Source: Holosporales bacterium
Lineage (GTDB): Bacteria; Pseudomonadota; Alphaproteobacteria; Caedimonadales; UBA9215
NCBI GenBank assembly: GCA_003503995.1
Contig: DOCA01000180.1
Location: forward strand, 1-24,049
DNA: 24,049 bases
Direction of reading: 5' to 3'
In this document: piece by piece, positions 15,473 through 23,581 of the stretch
How positions within the stretch are numbered: position 1 is the stretch's first letter
How the letters are laid out: the number at the start of each line of letters is the position of its first letter
Notes under the pieces: model-generated
The model's database searches: none
Seen by the model: only the letters and a program-made list of their open reading frames with translations
What the model was told of the DNA's origin: nothing
Position numbers and translations under genes: made by a program

Positions 15473-16132
15473 AAGATAATCCTTAATTTCTTTTGAAAGG
15501 TCTTTACTGTTTCTCACCGACGGCTTTGAAGGCCGTATAGCCCCTCGGACATCCTTAGACTTTTTTATGTACTCTCTTGAGAACTGAAACACTTCATCAG
15601 TATAATAAATCTTATCATGAGGCTCTCTTGTAGCTGCTTTCTTTGCACCCGAGAGGCGAGAATATGAGTGTGTACTTTGGAAGAACATAAGATCCGTTTC
15701 TTCTAAACTGCTAACTTTTATAAAATAGTAGGGCGCCGATTTAAGTTCTGCATCATGTAGAAAAATGACATCTCCCACTTCAGGTTGAGAACGAATTAAA
15801 AGCTCCGTGCTCCTTTCTTCTGTTGATATATAAACAAAAAAAAGAACGAGAAAAGAAGCAAGAACGCTCCCAGACCATCCCCACCATGGTGTTTTTTCAT
15901 GCGCCTCTTCTTTTATGGCTGGCGCGGTATTCTCAGAAACGTCAGAAAATGTACAGCCACACTTTTCACAAAATAAAACTATTTCTTTGGCTAAAGGAAA
16001 AGTTGGAATGAAAAACAATGTGAAAAATTTTTGCAAAACCAATCGAAAAAAAGGTCCTTCCTGACAAGACGTGCAGTCCGTGTTTGTAAGTGTGGAAGAG
16101 GTTTGTTTTGTCGTCCAACCCCAAATAAGCAT
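15437..16132 (-). CDS. Zinc-ribbon membrane protein of unknown function
   Basis: 231 residues. The N-terminal module has two Cys pairs, C20-x2-C23 and C55-x2-C58 (plus C60), flanking KFFTLFFIPTFPLAKE (35-50), the pattern of small bacterial zinc-ribbon proteins of the zinc_ribbon_15 kind. One transmembrane helix follows (about 87-103), then a charged C-terminal domain (about 105-231) I do not recognise. AGGAAG lies 8 nt before the ATG. It converges on trkH with a 36-nt overlap, so transcripts of the two genes are antisense at their ends. Confidence 0.7.
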   Translation of the reverse strand: MLIWGWTTKQTSSTLTNTDCTSCQEGPFFRLVLQKFFTLFFIPTFPLAKEIVLFCEKCGCTFSDVSENTAPAIKEEAHEKTPWWGWSGSVLASFLVLFFVYISTEERSTELLIRSQPEVGDVIFLHDAELKSAPYYFIKVSSLEETDLMFFQSTHSYSRLSGAKKAATREPHDKIYYTDEVFQFSREYIKKSKDVRGAIRPSKPSVRNSKDLSKEIKDYLLVSPKTGHKKD

Positions 16133-16193
16133 TTTAAATACTTCCTATTTTATCTGTAAAAAAACGTAAATCCCCGCAAACGATGCAACATAA

Positions 16194-16205
16194 AACAATA
16201 TTGTT
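16194..16205. promoter_or_regulatory. Perfect palindrome AACAATATTGTT upstream of the arn operon
   Basis: A perfect 12-bp palindrome about 130 nt upstream of arnT, in the divergent region shared with the zinc-ribbon gene. A possible -35 (TTGACT, 16225-16230) follows, but no convincing -10 at proper spacing was found and no CTTAAG-type PmrA box is visible. Apart from this the 200-nt region is plain AT-rich DNA. Confidence 0.25.
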
Positions 16206-16333
16206 GTTTTGTATATTTATTTTTTTGACTTCATAAACTTAACATGATGACTGAGCTTCCTATAGAAACGTTTTCTTATATAAAACATTGCCTTTCAATA
16301 CCTCTTGCAAAGTCTCCTTTAAGGTATTAAAAA

Positions 16334-18022
16334 TTGAGGATGATAGAAAAAAACCTCCCCCTTGGTGCCTCTCCAAAAAGCATCGGTAAAGACCTTGTGA
16401 TCTTAAGCCTAATTATCAGCCTGTTCTTTGGTGTCTTTTTAGGCACAAGACCGCTGTCCGTTCCCGATGAAGGGCGCTATACGGAGATCCCCCGCGAGAT
16501 GGTTGAGAGCGGTGATTTTGTCACCCCTCGCCTCAATGGCGTCAAGTACTTTGAAAAACCCCCTTTAGTCTACTGGCTGACCAGTGCATCTATCAAAAAT
16601 TTCGGTATTAATGAATGGGCGTTGCGGTTTTGGCCTGCCGTTTTTGCGCTCTTTGGATGTCTTGCCACCTACCTATTCGGCCGTCGTTTTTACGGCCGAC
16701 AAACAGGAATAGCAGGTTCATTAATCCTAGCAACCAGTTTGCTTTACTATGCCCACAGTCGAATCTTAATCCTAGACATGCCTGTTTCTGCCCTTTTAAC
16801 AGGCTCTTTATTCAGCTTTTTTGCAGCCGTTTTTGAAAAAAATAAGAACCGGAAACGACTCCTTCTCGCCGGATTTTTCGTCTTATCTGCAGGCGCTTTG
16901 ATGACCAAGGGCTTGCTCGGAATTGCTCTACCTAGTTGCATTATCCTCTTGTGGTCTCTGTTTTATAAACGCTGGGAGGCTCTCAAATACGCTTTTAATC
17001 CGTGGGGCATTCTCCTCTTTATGGCCCTTGCTTTGCCCTGGCATATTCTAGCCTCTCTTCGCAATCCTGAGTTCTTTGATTTCTATATCGTTCACGAACA
17101 AATTTTAAGATTCCTAACAACAGTCCATAAACGCTCCCAACCTTTTTGGTTCTTTATTCCCATTATTGTGCTGGGTCTTTTTCCCTGGATCTCATTCTTG
17201 CACAAAGCGTTGGTTGACACTTATCGCAATATCAAAATCAAAGCTGAAACCCATCTAACGGATGCGTTCCTTGTTATTTGGATTGTGTTTATTTTTCTGT
17301 TCTTCTCAGCTTCGAGCTCGAAACTCATCCCTTATATTGTGCCCGTCTTTCCTGCTTTTGCCTTACTCATCGGACGTACAATTTCAAAGACCTGGTCAAA
17401 CAATGATGTTGCACCCCATACCTTGAGCATAAGACTTTTCCAGGGCCTCGCCTTGCTTCTTATCATTGCTGCCCCCATTGCTCTTTATATTGAGAAAAAA
17501 CTCGACAACCTTCTCATTACACCCTATGCAGCGGCGACCGTAGGGATTCTTTTGATTGGCCTTGTAACCACCTTTATTCACCATCGAAAAAAGAATATGA
17601 GGGCTCTTCTCTTAACTATTGGTCTCACGTCTGCTCTGATGTATCTCCCGTTGAACAAAGCATGGGTTCACCTTGAGGGACGCTCTGTTTATCCTCTGGC
17701 TCAAGAACTCAAGAATCGCCTTGAAAAAGAGGATCTCGTGATCTCATGGCACCGTTATTATCAGGATCTTCCACCTTATATTGAGCGCATTACCTATGTG
17801 GTGGACTATCTAACGGAAATGTCCTTTGGCGCCAGCGTTGAAGATGTGAGCGGTTGGATGTTAAGTGAAGAGGGATTTAAAGAGATCATCGACACTGGCA
17901 AACCTTTTTATATCGTGACCCGAGCCAGTTTTGTAAAAGATATGCAAGACCGTCATCCCAGCCTAAAGAATTTGCAAATTATCGCCCGATCTGGTAAGGA
18001 TATTTTACTAACAAACAAGTGA
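16334..18022 (+). CDS. arnT: Lipid A 4-amino-4-deoxy-L-arabinosyltransferase
   Basis: 562 residues, GT-C (GT83) family, inner membrane. Transfers aminoarabinose from undecaprenyl phosphate to lipid A phosphates on the periplasmic face. The N-terminal catalytic loop is unmistakable: PDEGRYTEIPREM (44-56), with Asp45 the expected catalytic acidic residue, and KYFEKPPLVYW (71-81). About twelve hydrophobic helices follow, then a soluble C-terminal domain (about 450-562). Two starts are possible: TTG 16334, with AAGG 9 nt upstream, or ATG 16340. It heads the operon, unlike in enterobacteria where arnB is first. Related undecaprenyl-sugar transferases exist, but the neighbours settle the assignment. 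Confidence 0.9.
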   Translation: MRMIEKNLPLGASPKSIGKDLVILSLIISLFFGVFLGTRPLSVPDEGRYTEIPREMVESGDFVTPRLNGVKYFEKPPLVYWLTSASIKNFGINEWALRFWPAVFALFGCLATYLFGRRFYGRQTGIAGSLILATSLLYYAHSRILILDMPVSALLTGSLFSFFAAVFEKNKNRKRLLLAGFFVLSAGALMTKGLLGIALPSCIILLWSLFYKRWEALKYAFNPWGILLFMALALPWHILASLRNPEFFDFYIVHEQILRFLTTVHKRSQPFWFFIPIIVLGLFPWISFLHKALVDTYRNIKIKAETHLTDAFLVIWIVFIFLFFSASSSKLIPYIVPVFPAFALLIGRTISKTWSNNDVAPHTLSIRLFQGLALLLIIAAPIALYIEKKLDNLLITPYAAATVGILLIGLVTTFIHHRKKNMRALLLTIGLTSALMYLPLNKAWVHLEGRSVYPLAQELKNRLEKEDLVISWHRYYQDLPPYIERITYVVDYLTEMSFGASVEDVSGWMLSEEGFKEIIDTGKPFYIVTRASFVKDMQDRHPSLKNLQIIARSGKDILLTNK

Positions 18023-18032
18023 GTTTTTCACA

Positions 18033-18413
18033 ATGAGCGCCAGTATAACTTATCTTCCCCTCATTCTATTTGCGGTTCTGTTGAACACGGCGGCCCAAAT
18101 TGTCCTGAAAATGGGAATGAAATCAATAGGTCACTTTGAATTTAGCTCCCACAACATCGTTCCTATTCTTTTAAAAATGGCACAAAATCCTCACATATTG
18201 GGAGGTGTTTCTCTCTATGTCTTTTCCCTCGGGGCCTGGCTTTTGACGTTGTCACGGGTTGAGGTGAGCCTAGCTTACCCTCTGACGTCTCTTGGGTATG
18301 TTTTCACAGCTCTTGTTGGATATTATGTTTTGCAAGAAAACATGGGTATTATGCGCATTGCTGGCATTCTTGTTATTATGATTGGAGTTTATCTTGTCAC
18401 ACGCAGCACCTAA
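18033..18413 (+). CDS. ArnE/ArnF-like undecaprenyl-aminoarabinose flippase subunit
   Basis: 126 residues with four transmembrane helices (about 5-25, 55-73, 80-99, 105-122), SMR/EamA-like. Signatures include LNTAAQIVLKMGM (17-29) and SLAYPLTSLGYVFTALVGYYVLQE (79-102). In E. coli ArnE and ArnF form a heterodimer that flips undecaprenyl-phosphate-aminoarabinose to the periplasm. Only one subunit is present here, so a homodimer or a partner gene elsewhere must be assumed. It starts 10 nt after arnT and overlaps arnB by 20 nt, so it is in the operon. A generic SMR transporter is the alternative, less likely from context. Confidence 0.82.
   Translation: MSASITYLPLILFAVLLNTAAQIVLKMGMKSIGHFEFSSHNIVPILLKMAQNPHILGGVSLYVFSLGAWLLTLSRVEVSLAYPLTSLGYVFTALVGYYVLQENMGIMRIAGILVIMIGVYLVTRST
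18384..18387 (+). promoter_or_regulatory. Ribosome binding site fixing the TTG start of arnB
   Basis: GGAG ends 6 nt before TTG 18394. This favours that start over TTG 18382, which overlaps the GGAG itself. Confidence 0.65.
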
Positions 18414-19641
18414 CAAAAATACGCCCTTTTTCAAAGAGGAAGACTTTCTTCCTTTTACGATTCCGTGCGTTGATGAGGATGTCATCAACAGCGCCATTGA
18501 CTGCCTTAAATCTGGCTGGATTGCAACGGGCCCAAGGGTCCAAAAATTCGAGACAGATCTGTGTGAGTACCTTGCCTGCCCCCATGCCATCGCCGTAAAT
18601 TCAGCAACATCAGGCCTGCACCTTGCCCTTTTAGCTTGCGGTATTGGTGCCAACGGTGACGGCAAAAAGACCGACGAAGTTATCACAACACCAATGACTT
18701 TTGTTTCAACGGTCAATAGCATTATCCATGCGGGTGCGACACCTGTTTTTGTCGATGTCGAACCCAATACTTATAATATGGACATCAGCAAAATTGAGGC
18801 CGCTATTACGCCTCATACAAAAGCCATCATGCCTGTTCATTTCACAGGGATGAGCGTCGACCTTGACCTTCTTTACGAGATTGCTCGAAAGCATAATTTG
18901 CGGGTTATTGAAGACGCTGCCCACGCCATTGGCTCAAGCTATAAAGGGCGTAAGATTGGCAGCTTTGGAGATATTCAAGTTTATAGTTTTCACCCGTGCA
19001 AGAACATGACCACAGCCGAAGGTGGTGCTCTCTCTGTACATGATGCCGAGACCGCCAAAAAGATGCGTATACAACGCTTTCATGGCATTGCGAAAGATGC
19101 TTGGGATCGCTATAGCAAAGACGGCAATCAACAGATTGATGTCATTACGCCGGGTCACAAATATAATATGTCTGATTTACAGGCAGCCATCGGGATTCCG
19201 CAGCTTCAAAAACTAGACGCTATGAATGTCCAACGTCAAAAGCACGTGGCGCGTTACAAAAAAGCCTTTGAGAGTTGGGACGAAATCACCCTCCCCCAAG
19301 ATGCCACTTACGAAAATTTTAATGCTTTTCATATTTATGCAATCCTGATTAATCCTGAAAAAGCCGATGGCATGACGCGCGATACCTTAATGGCTGAGCT
19401 TAAAAACTATAACATCGGCACAGGTCTTCATTATCCAGCCGTTCACTTATTTGATTACTACAAAAAGACCTATGGATTTAAGCGCGGCGATTTTCCAAGG
19501 GCAGAAACTATTTCTGATCGAATTTTAAGCTTGCCCCTCTTTCCCCAAATGACAGAAGAGCAACAAGATCGTGTAATTTCTGCTCTAAGCCGTATTTTTA
19601 ACAAGCCTCAACCCTCTTGCACAAGCTCGGAAAGCCGATGA
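18394..19641 (+). CDS. arnB: UDP-4-keto-pentose aminotransferase ArnB
   Basis: About 415 residues, DegT/DnrJ/EryC1 aminotransferase fold. Converts UDP-4-keto-L-arabinose to UDP-4-amino-4-deoxy-L-arabinose using glutamate and PLP. Motifs: FLPFTIP and LKSGWIATGP near the N-terminus, NSATSGLHLAL, EDAAHAIGSSYKGRKIGSFG, and the PLP-lysine block YSFHPCKNMTTAEGG (Lys203 from this start), matching the FSFHAIKNITCAEGG block of enteric ArnB. No ATG is available; the TTG start rests on GGAG 6 nt upstream. It overlaps the arnE-like gene by 20 nt and ends in an ATGA overlap with arnC. Other sugar aminotransferases share the fold, but context fixes the role. Confidence 0.9.
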   Translation: MSHAAPNKNTPFFKEEDFLPFTIPCVDEDVINSAIDCLKSGWIATGPRVQKFETDLCEYLACPHAIAVNSATSGLHLALLACGIGANGDGKKTDEVITTPMTFVSTVNSIIHAGATPVFVDVEPNTYNMDISKIEAAITPHTKAIMPVHFTGMSVDLDLLYEIARKHNLRVIEDAAHAIGSSYKGRKIGSFGDIQVYSFHPCKNMTTAEGGALSVHDAETAKKMRIQRFHGIAKDAWDRYSKDGNQQIDVITPGHKYNMSDLQAAIGIPQLQKLDAMNVQRQKHVARYKKAFESWDEITLPQDATYENFNAFHIYAILINPEKADGMTRDTLMAELKNYNIGTGLHYPAVHLFDYYKKTYGFKRGDFPRAETISDRILSLPLFPQMTEEQQDRVISALSRIFNKPQPSCTSSESR

Positions 19642-20660
19642 CACAGATGACAAAAAACATTAAACCTGCAAGCAAGCAATCCGTTTATTTATCCGTCGTC
19701 ATTCCCGTTTATAATGAGGAAGAGTGCCTTGAGACGATGTATAAGCGCCTAACTGCGGTGCTCGATAAGATTGATAAACCTTCTGAAATTGTATTTACCA
19801 ATGATGGAAGCTCGGATAAAAGCTCAGAGATTCTGAAAGACTTTCACAAACGCCGTCCCCATCAAATTCGCGTCATTGAATTCAACGGTAACTTTGGCCA
19901 ACACATGGCCATCATGGCTGCCTTTGAGCGCACCCGTGGTGAGGTTGTGATTAATCTGGATGCTGACCTTCAGAATCCACCAGAGGAAATTCCACGCTTT
20001 CTTGAAAAATTTGAAGCAGGCTACGATTATGTGGGATCCATTCGAGACAATCGAAAAGACTCTTATATCCTACGCAGCCTCCCCTCAAAGTTCATGAATA
20101 AACTTCGCGGAAAAGTAACAGATATTCACATCACAGACCAAGGATGCATGATGCGCTCTTATAGCCGTCGCATCGTTGACCTGATCACTCAGTGCGATGA
20201 AGCCTCGACCTTTATCACCGCCCTTGGTTATCGTTTTGCAACAAATCCAACAGAGCTTGTGATTCGCCATGATGCCCGCGAAGAGGGCGATTCAAAATAT
20301 GATGCCTATCGTTTAATTCGAGTCACCTTTGACTTGTTCACGGGCTTCTCAATGGCTCCCCTTCACGTCTTTACGCTCTTTGGCTTCCTTGTTTCGGCCT
20401 TAAGCGGCCTCCTTGTGGCCTATATGATTGGGCGACGCTTGATTATCGGCCCCGAAGCCGAAGGGCTATTTACCCTTTTCGCGATCCTCCTTTTCCTCGT
20501 GAGCGTTGCCATTACGGGCATTGGTATCGTTGGAGAATATGTGGGACGTATTTATGAAGTTGTGCGCAAACGCCCCCGCTTCTTGATCAAAGAGGTTCTG
20601 GATACCCAGCCTCTTATTAAAACAGACACAAAAAAGATAATTCAACGGAAAGCAAAGTAA
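19638..20660 (+). CDS. arnC: Undecaprenyl-phosphate aminoarabinose transferase ArnC
   Basis: About 340 residues, GT2 glycosyltransferase with two C-terminal transmembrane helices (about 243-264 and 275-297). Moves the aminosugar from UDP to undecaprenyl phosphate on the cytoplasmic face. Motifs: VVIPVYNEEE, NDGSSDKS (55-62), INLDADLQNPPEEIPR (near 105-120, the DxD-type site), QGCMMRSYSRRIVD and GEYVGRIYEVVRKRPRF. The start at 19638 forms an ATGA overlap with the arnB stop; the frame extends to TTG 19617. The enteric enzyme uses the N-formylated sugar, yet no formyltransferase is encoded beside it. It is followed after 1 nt by the arnA decarboxylase gene. Confidence 0.9.
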   Translation: MTQMTKNIKPASKQSVYLSVVIPVYNEEECLETMYKRLTAVLDKIDKPSEIVFTNDGSSDKSSEILKDFHKRRPHQIRVIEFNGNFGQHMAIMAAFERTRGEVVINLDADLQNPPEEIPRFLEKFEAGYDYVGSIRDNRKDSYILRSLPSKFMNKLRGKVTDIHITDQGCMMRSYSRRIVDLITQCDEASTFITALGYRFATNPTELVIRHDAREEGDSKYDAYRLIRVTFDLFTGFSMAPLHVFTLFGFLVSALSGLLVAYMIGRRLIIGPEAEGLFTLFAILLFLVSVAITGIGIVGEYVGRIYEVVRKRPRFLIKEVLDTQPLIKTDTKKIIQRKAK

Positions 20661-20661
20661 T

Positions 20662-21705
20662 ATGAAAATTCTCATCCTTGGTGTTAATGGCTTTATTGGA
20701 AGCACCTTAACGGACAAAATCATGGAAACCACAGATTGGGAAGTCTATGGCATGGACATGGACAGCGATAAGCTTGAAAAATCTATCGACCATGAGCGCT
20801 TTCATTTTGTGGAAGGTGATATCACCATCAATAAAGAATGGATTGAATACCATGTCAAAAAGTGTGATGTGGTCCTACCCCTGGTGGCCATTGCAACGCC
20901 TTCTGTTTATGTCTCTGATCCCTTGCGGGTTTTTGAGCTTGATTTTGAGGCAAATCTCGAGATCGTTCGTCAATGTGTGAAGTACAAAAAACGCGTTATC
21001 TTCCCGTCGACATCTGAAGTTTACGGCATGAGCCAAGACGACAGTTTCAATGAAGAAACATCTCAACTTGTTCTTGGCCCCATTAACAAACAACGCTGGA
21101 TTTACTCCTGTGCCAAGCAAATGATGGACCGTGTGATTTATGCCTATGGCGTGAAAGAGGATTTTGATTACACATTATTCCGCCCCTTCAACTGGATTGG
21201 GCCTCGCCTTGATCGCGTTGATAGCCAAAAAGAAGGCAGCTCACGGGCTCTCACTCTCTTTATCTCCAATATCCTTCACCACGGCGAAATCAAGCTGGTG
21301 AATGGCGGAGAGCAACGCCGTAGCTTTACCTATATCGATGATGGTATTGCAGCTCTTATGAAAATTATTGAAAACAAAGACGGTTGTGCGACACGTCGTA
21401 TCTTTAATATTGGTAACCCAACAAATGACTATTCTGTGAAAGATTTTGTCTCTCTCTTGCTTGAAAAGTTCAAGGGGTATCCTGAATACAAAAGCATTGC
21501 AGAGGCAACAAAGGTCACGGTCATAGATGGCGAAGCCCATTACGGCAAGCACTATGAAGATGCTGGATTCCGTGTACCGTCTATTCAAAATGCAAAGGAC
21601 CATCTGAATTGGAAACCCACAACCTCCATGGATGACGCCCTTACAAAGACTTTAGATTACTACCTTGTCGAGAAAAAAGAAGAGGCCACCATTCAAGCGG
21701 CTTAA
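20662..21705 (+). CDS. arnA: Stand-alone UDP-glucuronate decarboxylase (ArnA C-terminal domain)
   Basis: 347 residues, extended SDR fold, equivalent to residues about 316-660 of E. coli ArnA. Oxidatively decarboxylates UDP-glucuronate to UDP-4-keto-arabinose with NAD+. The NAD site GVNGFIG is at 7-13. Catalytic residues align without shift, offset 315: Ser118/Glu119 (Ser433/Glu434), Tyr148 (463), Lys152 (467) and Arg304 (619). Long blocks are near-identical to the enteric enzyme (HVKKCDVVLPLVAIATP, FPSTSEVYGM). The N-terminal formyltransferase domain is absent: the frame starts at the Rossmann fold and arnC ends 2 nt upstream. It is the last operon gene, followed by a terminator. The arnA symbol is given for homology; the enzyme is monofunctional. 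Confidence 0.92.
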   Translation: MKILILGVNGFIGSTLTDKIMETTDWEVYGMDMDSDKLEKSIDHERFHFVEGDITINKEWIEYHVKKCDVVLPLVAIATPSVYVSDPLRVFELDFEANLEIVRQCVKYKKRVIFPSTSEVYGMSQDDSFNEETSQLVLGPINKQRWIYSCAKQMMDRVIYAYGVKEDFDYTLFRPFNWIGPRLDRVDSQKEGSSRALTLFISNILHHGEIKLVNGGEQRRSFTYIDDGIAALMKIIENKDGCATRRIFNIGNPTNDYSVKDFVSLLLEKFKGYPEYKSIAEATKVTVIDGEAHYGKHYEDAGFRVPSIQNAKDHLNWKPTTSMDDALTKTLDYYLVEKKEEATIQAA

Positions 21706-21725
21706 GACCAAAATACTATAAAAGT

Positions 21726-21760
21726 AAAAGAAGCCCTCAATGAGTTTGGGGGCTTCTTTT
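21726..21760 (+). terminator. Strong, probably bidirectional terminator between arnA and uspA
   Basis: A perfect 11-bp stem AAAAGAAGCCC (21726-21736) with GGGCTTCTTTT (21750-21760), extended by two inner pairs if G-U is allowed, followed by TGTTT on the plus strand. The arms supply a T run on the minus strand too, so it can serve the convergent uspA gene. Confidence 0.88.
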
Positions 21761-21777
21761 TGTTTCAATACGATAGT

Positions 21778-22611
21778 TTAATGATGCAAGAAAAGAGGCA
21801 TATCACAGGACTTCATGATGCTTTTTGTAGCAGATCCAAAGAACGTTTCCCGAAGGGCCGTATGGCTGAATCCACCCATCACTAGCATGGACACTTTAAG
21901 GTTATGAGCATAATCAATGATTTGCTGAGCAGCAGAACTGGTTTGCGCAAGGCCTTCAAATTTTGTTTTAATACCATGGGCACTGAAAAGATTATGGGCT
22001 CTTGTCGCATTCACCAAGGCCACATCAGGATCTTTATCAACGGAGAGAATATGAATATCTTTTCCTTCAGCAAATCCCAACATAATAAACATATGCATAG
22101 AGCGTGAAGACTGGAGGCTCCCATCAAAAGTCACGAGGACTTTATTCCCTTCCGGTACCGTGGGAGGAATCATAAGGATGGAGCGGGCGTTATCTCGGGC
22201 AAGGTGCTTGACCGTCAGGTCTGTATCTTCATCAAGATCAAAATGAAAGTCCGTTGTTTTACCAATGACAATGAGGTCGTGTTCATGGGCCAGCTTTTCA
22301 ATTTCAACGGCAGGAAAACCCTGAGCTTCATAAGCTTGGTGTTTGATACCAGCCTTCTGGCAAGCCGCCTTAAACTCACTCATAATAAAGCTAATGTGAT
22401 CATGGGATTGCTCAATAACCGCATCATCCCGCTGAATTTTAAAAGCACCTCCTCCTAAAGGCTCGGGCTGAGCAGCAGTAATCCAAGGGGTATCCAAAAT
22501 ACCAAGCCCTGTCACAGCAGCCTTATAAGACTTAGCCAGCTCAATGGCATAATTTTGTGCTTGGATACCAGGCTCTGAATTATCAAGGGCTAAAAGAATG
22601 CGACGGATCAT
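21778..22611 (-). CDS. Tandem-domain universal stress protein
   Basis: 277 residues with two Usp alpha/beta domains: about 1-145 (MIRRILLALDNSE start, HDLIVIGKTTDF) and about 150-277 (NKVLVTFDGSLQSSRS, LVMGGFSHTALRETFFGSAT). The second has a partial nucleotide-binding signature: G-x2-G-x9-G-S/T with Ser in place of the second Gly. Such proteins are cytoplasmic stress and energy-status responders; the exact role is unknown. A weak GAGAG precedes the ATG. It ends 18 nt before the shared terminator, convergent with the arn operon. The name Usp is a family call; no symbol is assigned. Confidence 0.88.
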   Translation of the reverse strand: MIRRILLALDNSEPGIQAQNYAIELAKSYKAAVTGLGILDTPWITAAQPEPLGGGAFKIQRDDAVIEQSHDHISFIMSEFKAACQKAGIKHQAYEAQGFPAVEIEKLAHEHDLIVIGKTTDFHFDLDEDTDLTVKHLARDNARSILMIPPTVPEGNKVLVTFDGSLQSSRSMHMFIMLGFAEGKDIHILSVDKDPDVALVNATRAHNLFSAHGIKTKFEGLAQTSSAAQQIIDYAHNLKVSMLVMGGFSHTALRETFFGSATKSIMKSCDMPLFLHH

Positions 22612-22688
22612 AATACTCTCTCTTTTTTTTATTTTTTTTTATACCTATGGCGATTTAAGTTTGCGTTGACACGAGGCGCAAGTGCCGA

Positions 22689-22706
22689 CGCCTATGTTTA
22701 TAGGCG
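22689..22706. repeat. GC-rich hairpin in the uspA upstream region
   Basis: A perfect 7-bp inverted repeat CGCCTAT-GTTT-ATAGGCG in the 157-nt gap between the MoaB/CinA-N gene and uspA. It has no T tail on the minus strand, so a terminator is not well supported. The rest of the gap holds A/T homopolymer runs at 22621-22640 (8 and 9 T on the plus strand). Confidence 0.35.
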
Positions 22707-22768
22707 AGAAGCTCAGCAACAAAGTGGTCAGCTCAAAGGTAATTTACTATAGAAAATTGTAAAGGGCT

Positions 22769-23530
22769 TTATTCCTCAAGGCAATGGGATTTTTCGTCAA
22801 AGGACTGGCAAAGATCCAAGACTTTTTTCTTTGTCTCATCAAAGGCAATTAGATCTCGTCCCGTAATAGCAACACGCACGCCCCATGACTTTCCTTCAAT
22901 CCAGTGGGGATAACTCCCAATTTCGATTTGAGGATAGCTATCTTGAATGCTATGCAAACCTGGTGCTAAGCGGCTTTCGTAAACCTTGCAAGACACAATA
23001 ACTTTCTGACGCTTTTCTCCTTTGGGAATGACCGTTAACGCATTTTCAAACATGGCATGCATGATTGTGGGAACGCCAGCCATAACAAAAACATTCTCAA
23101 CCCGAAATCCTGGAGCTCCCGTTGAGTCATTTAAAATAAGCTCAACCCCTTCGGGCATCATGGTCATGCGACCTCTAGAATCCGTTAAGTTTTCTTCTCC
23201 ATACTTTTCGACCAAAATCTGATAGGCTTGCTCATTGCGCACAAGCTTTCGACCAAAAGCTTTTGAGATTGTTTCCGCCGTAATATCATCGTGGGTTGGA
23301 CCAATGCCACCTGTCGTGAAAACATGGGTAAAACGCTTGCTATAATCTCGCACCACGCGAATAATCTCATTCTCCAAATCAGGAATAACACTAGTCTCGC
23401 ACAAATCAACACCATGAGTAAAAAGCTTTTTAGCAATATAATTCAGATTTAAATCAACGGTTTGACCAGACAGCAATTCATTACCAATCAAAATAATACC
23501 GGCCGTTGGGTTCGTTTTTTGTGTCGACAT
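22769..23530 (-). CDS. MoaB/CinA N-terminal-type molybdopterin-binding domain protein
   Basis: 253 residues with the MoCF-biosynthesis/CinA N-terminal fold: GIILIGNELLSGQT (11-24), the signature FTTGGIGPTHDDITAE (71-86), and VFVMAGVPTIMHAMFEN. The C-terminal nicotinamide-nucleotide deamidase domain of full CinA is missing, and the length matches the short alphaproteobacterial single-domain form. The biochemical role is not settled for this group; a pyrophosphatase-like or molybdopterin-related activity is possible. AAGGAG lies 9 nt before the ATG at 23530. It is divergent from sfsA across 51 nt. Confidence 0.87.
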   Translation of the reverse strand: MSTQKTNPTAGIILIGNELLSGQTVDLNLNYIAKKLFTHGVDLCETSVIPDLENEIIRVVRDYSKRFTHVFTTGGIGPTHDDITAETISKAFGRKLVRNEQAYQILVEKYGEENLTDSRGRMTMMPEGVELILNDSTGAPGFRVENVFVMAGVPTIMHAMFENALTVIPKGEKRQKVIVSCKVYESRLAPGLHSIQDSYPQIEIGSYPHWIEGKSWGVRVAITGRDLIAFDETKKKVLDLCQSFDEKSHCLEE

Positions 23531-23581
23531 ATGTTAAGCTCCTTCTAAGCAATAGTATACCAGTAATAAGAGAAAACCAAA

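Noticed and set aside
22769..23530. Truncated CinA as a pseudogene
   Set aside because: The single-domain form of about 250 residues is a normal family in Alphaproteobacteria, with an intact start, ribosome binding site and signature motif.
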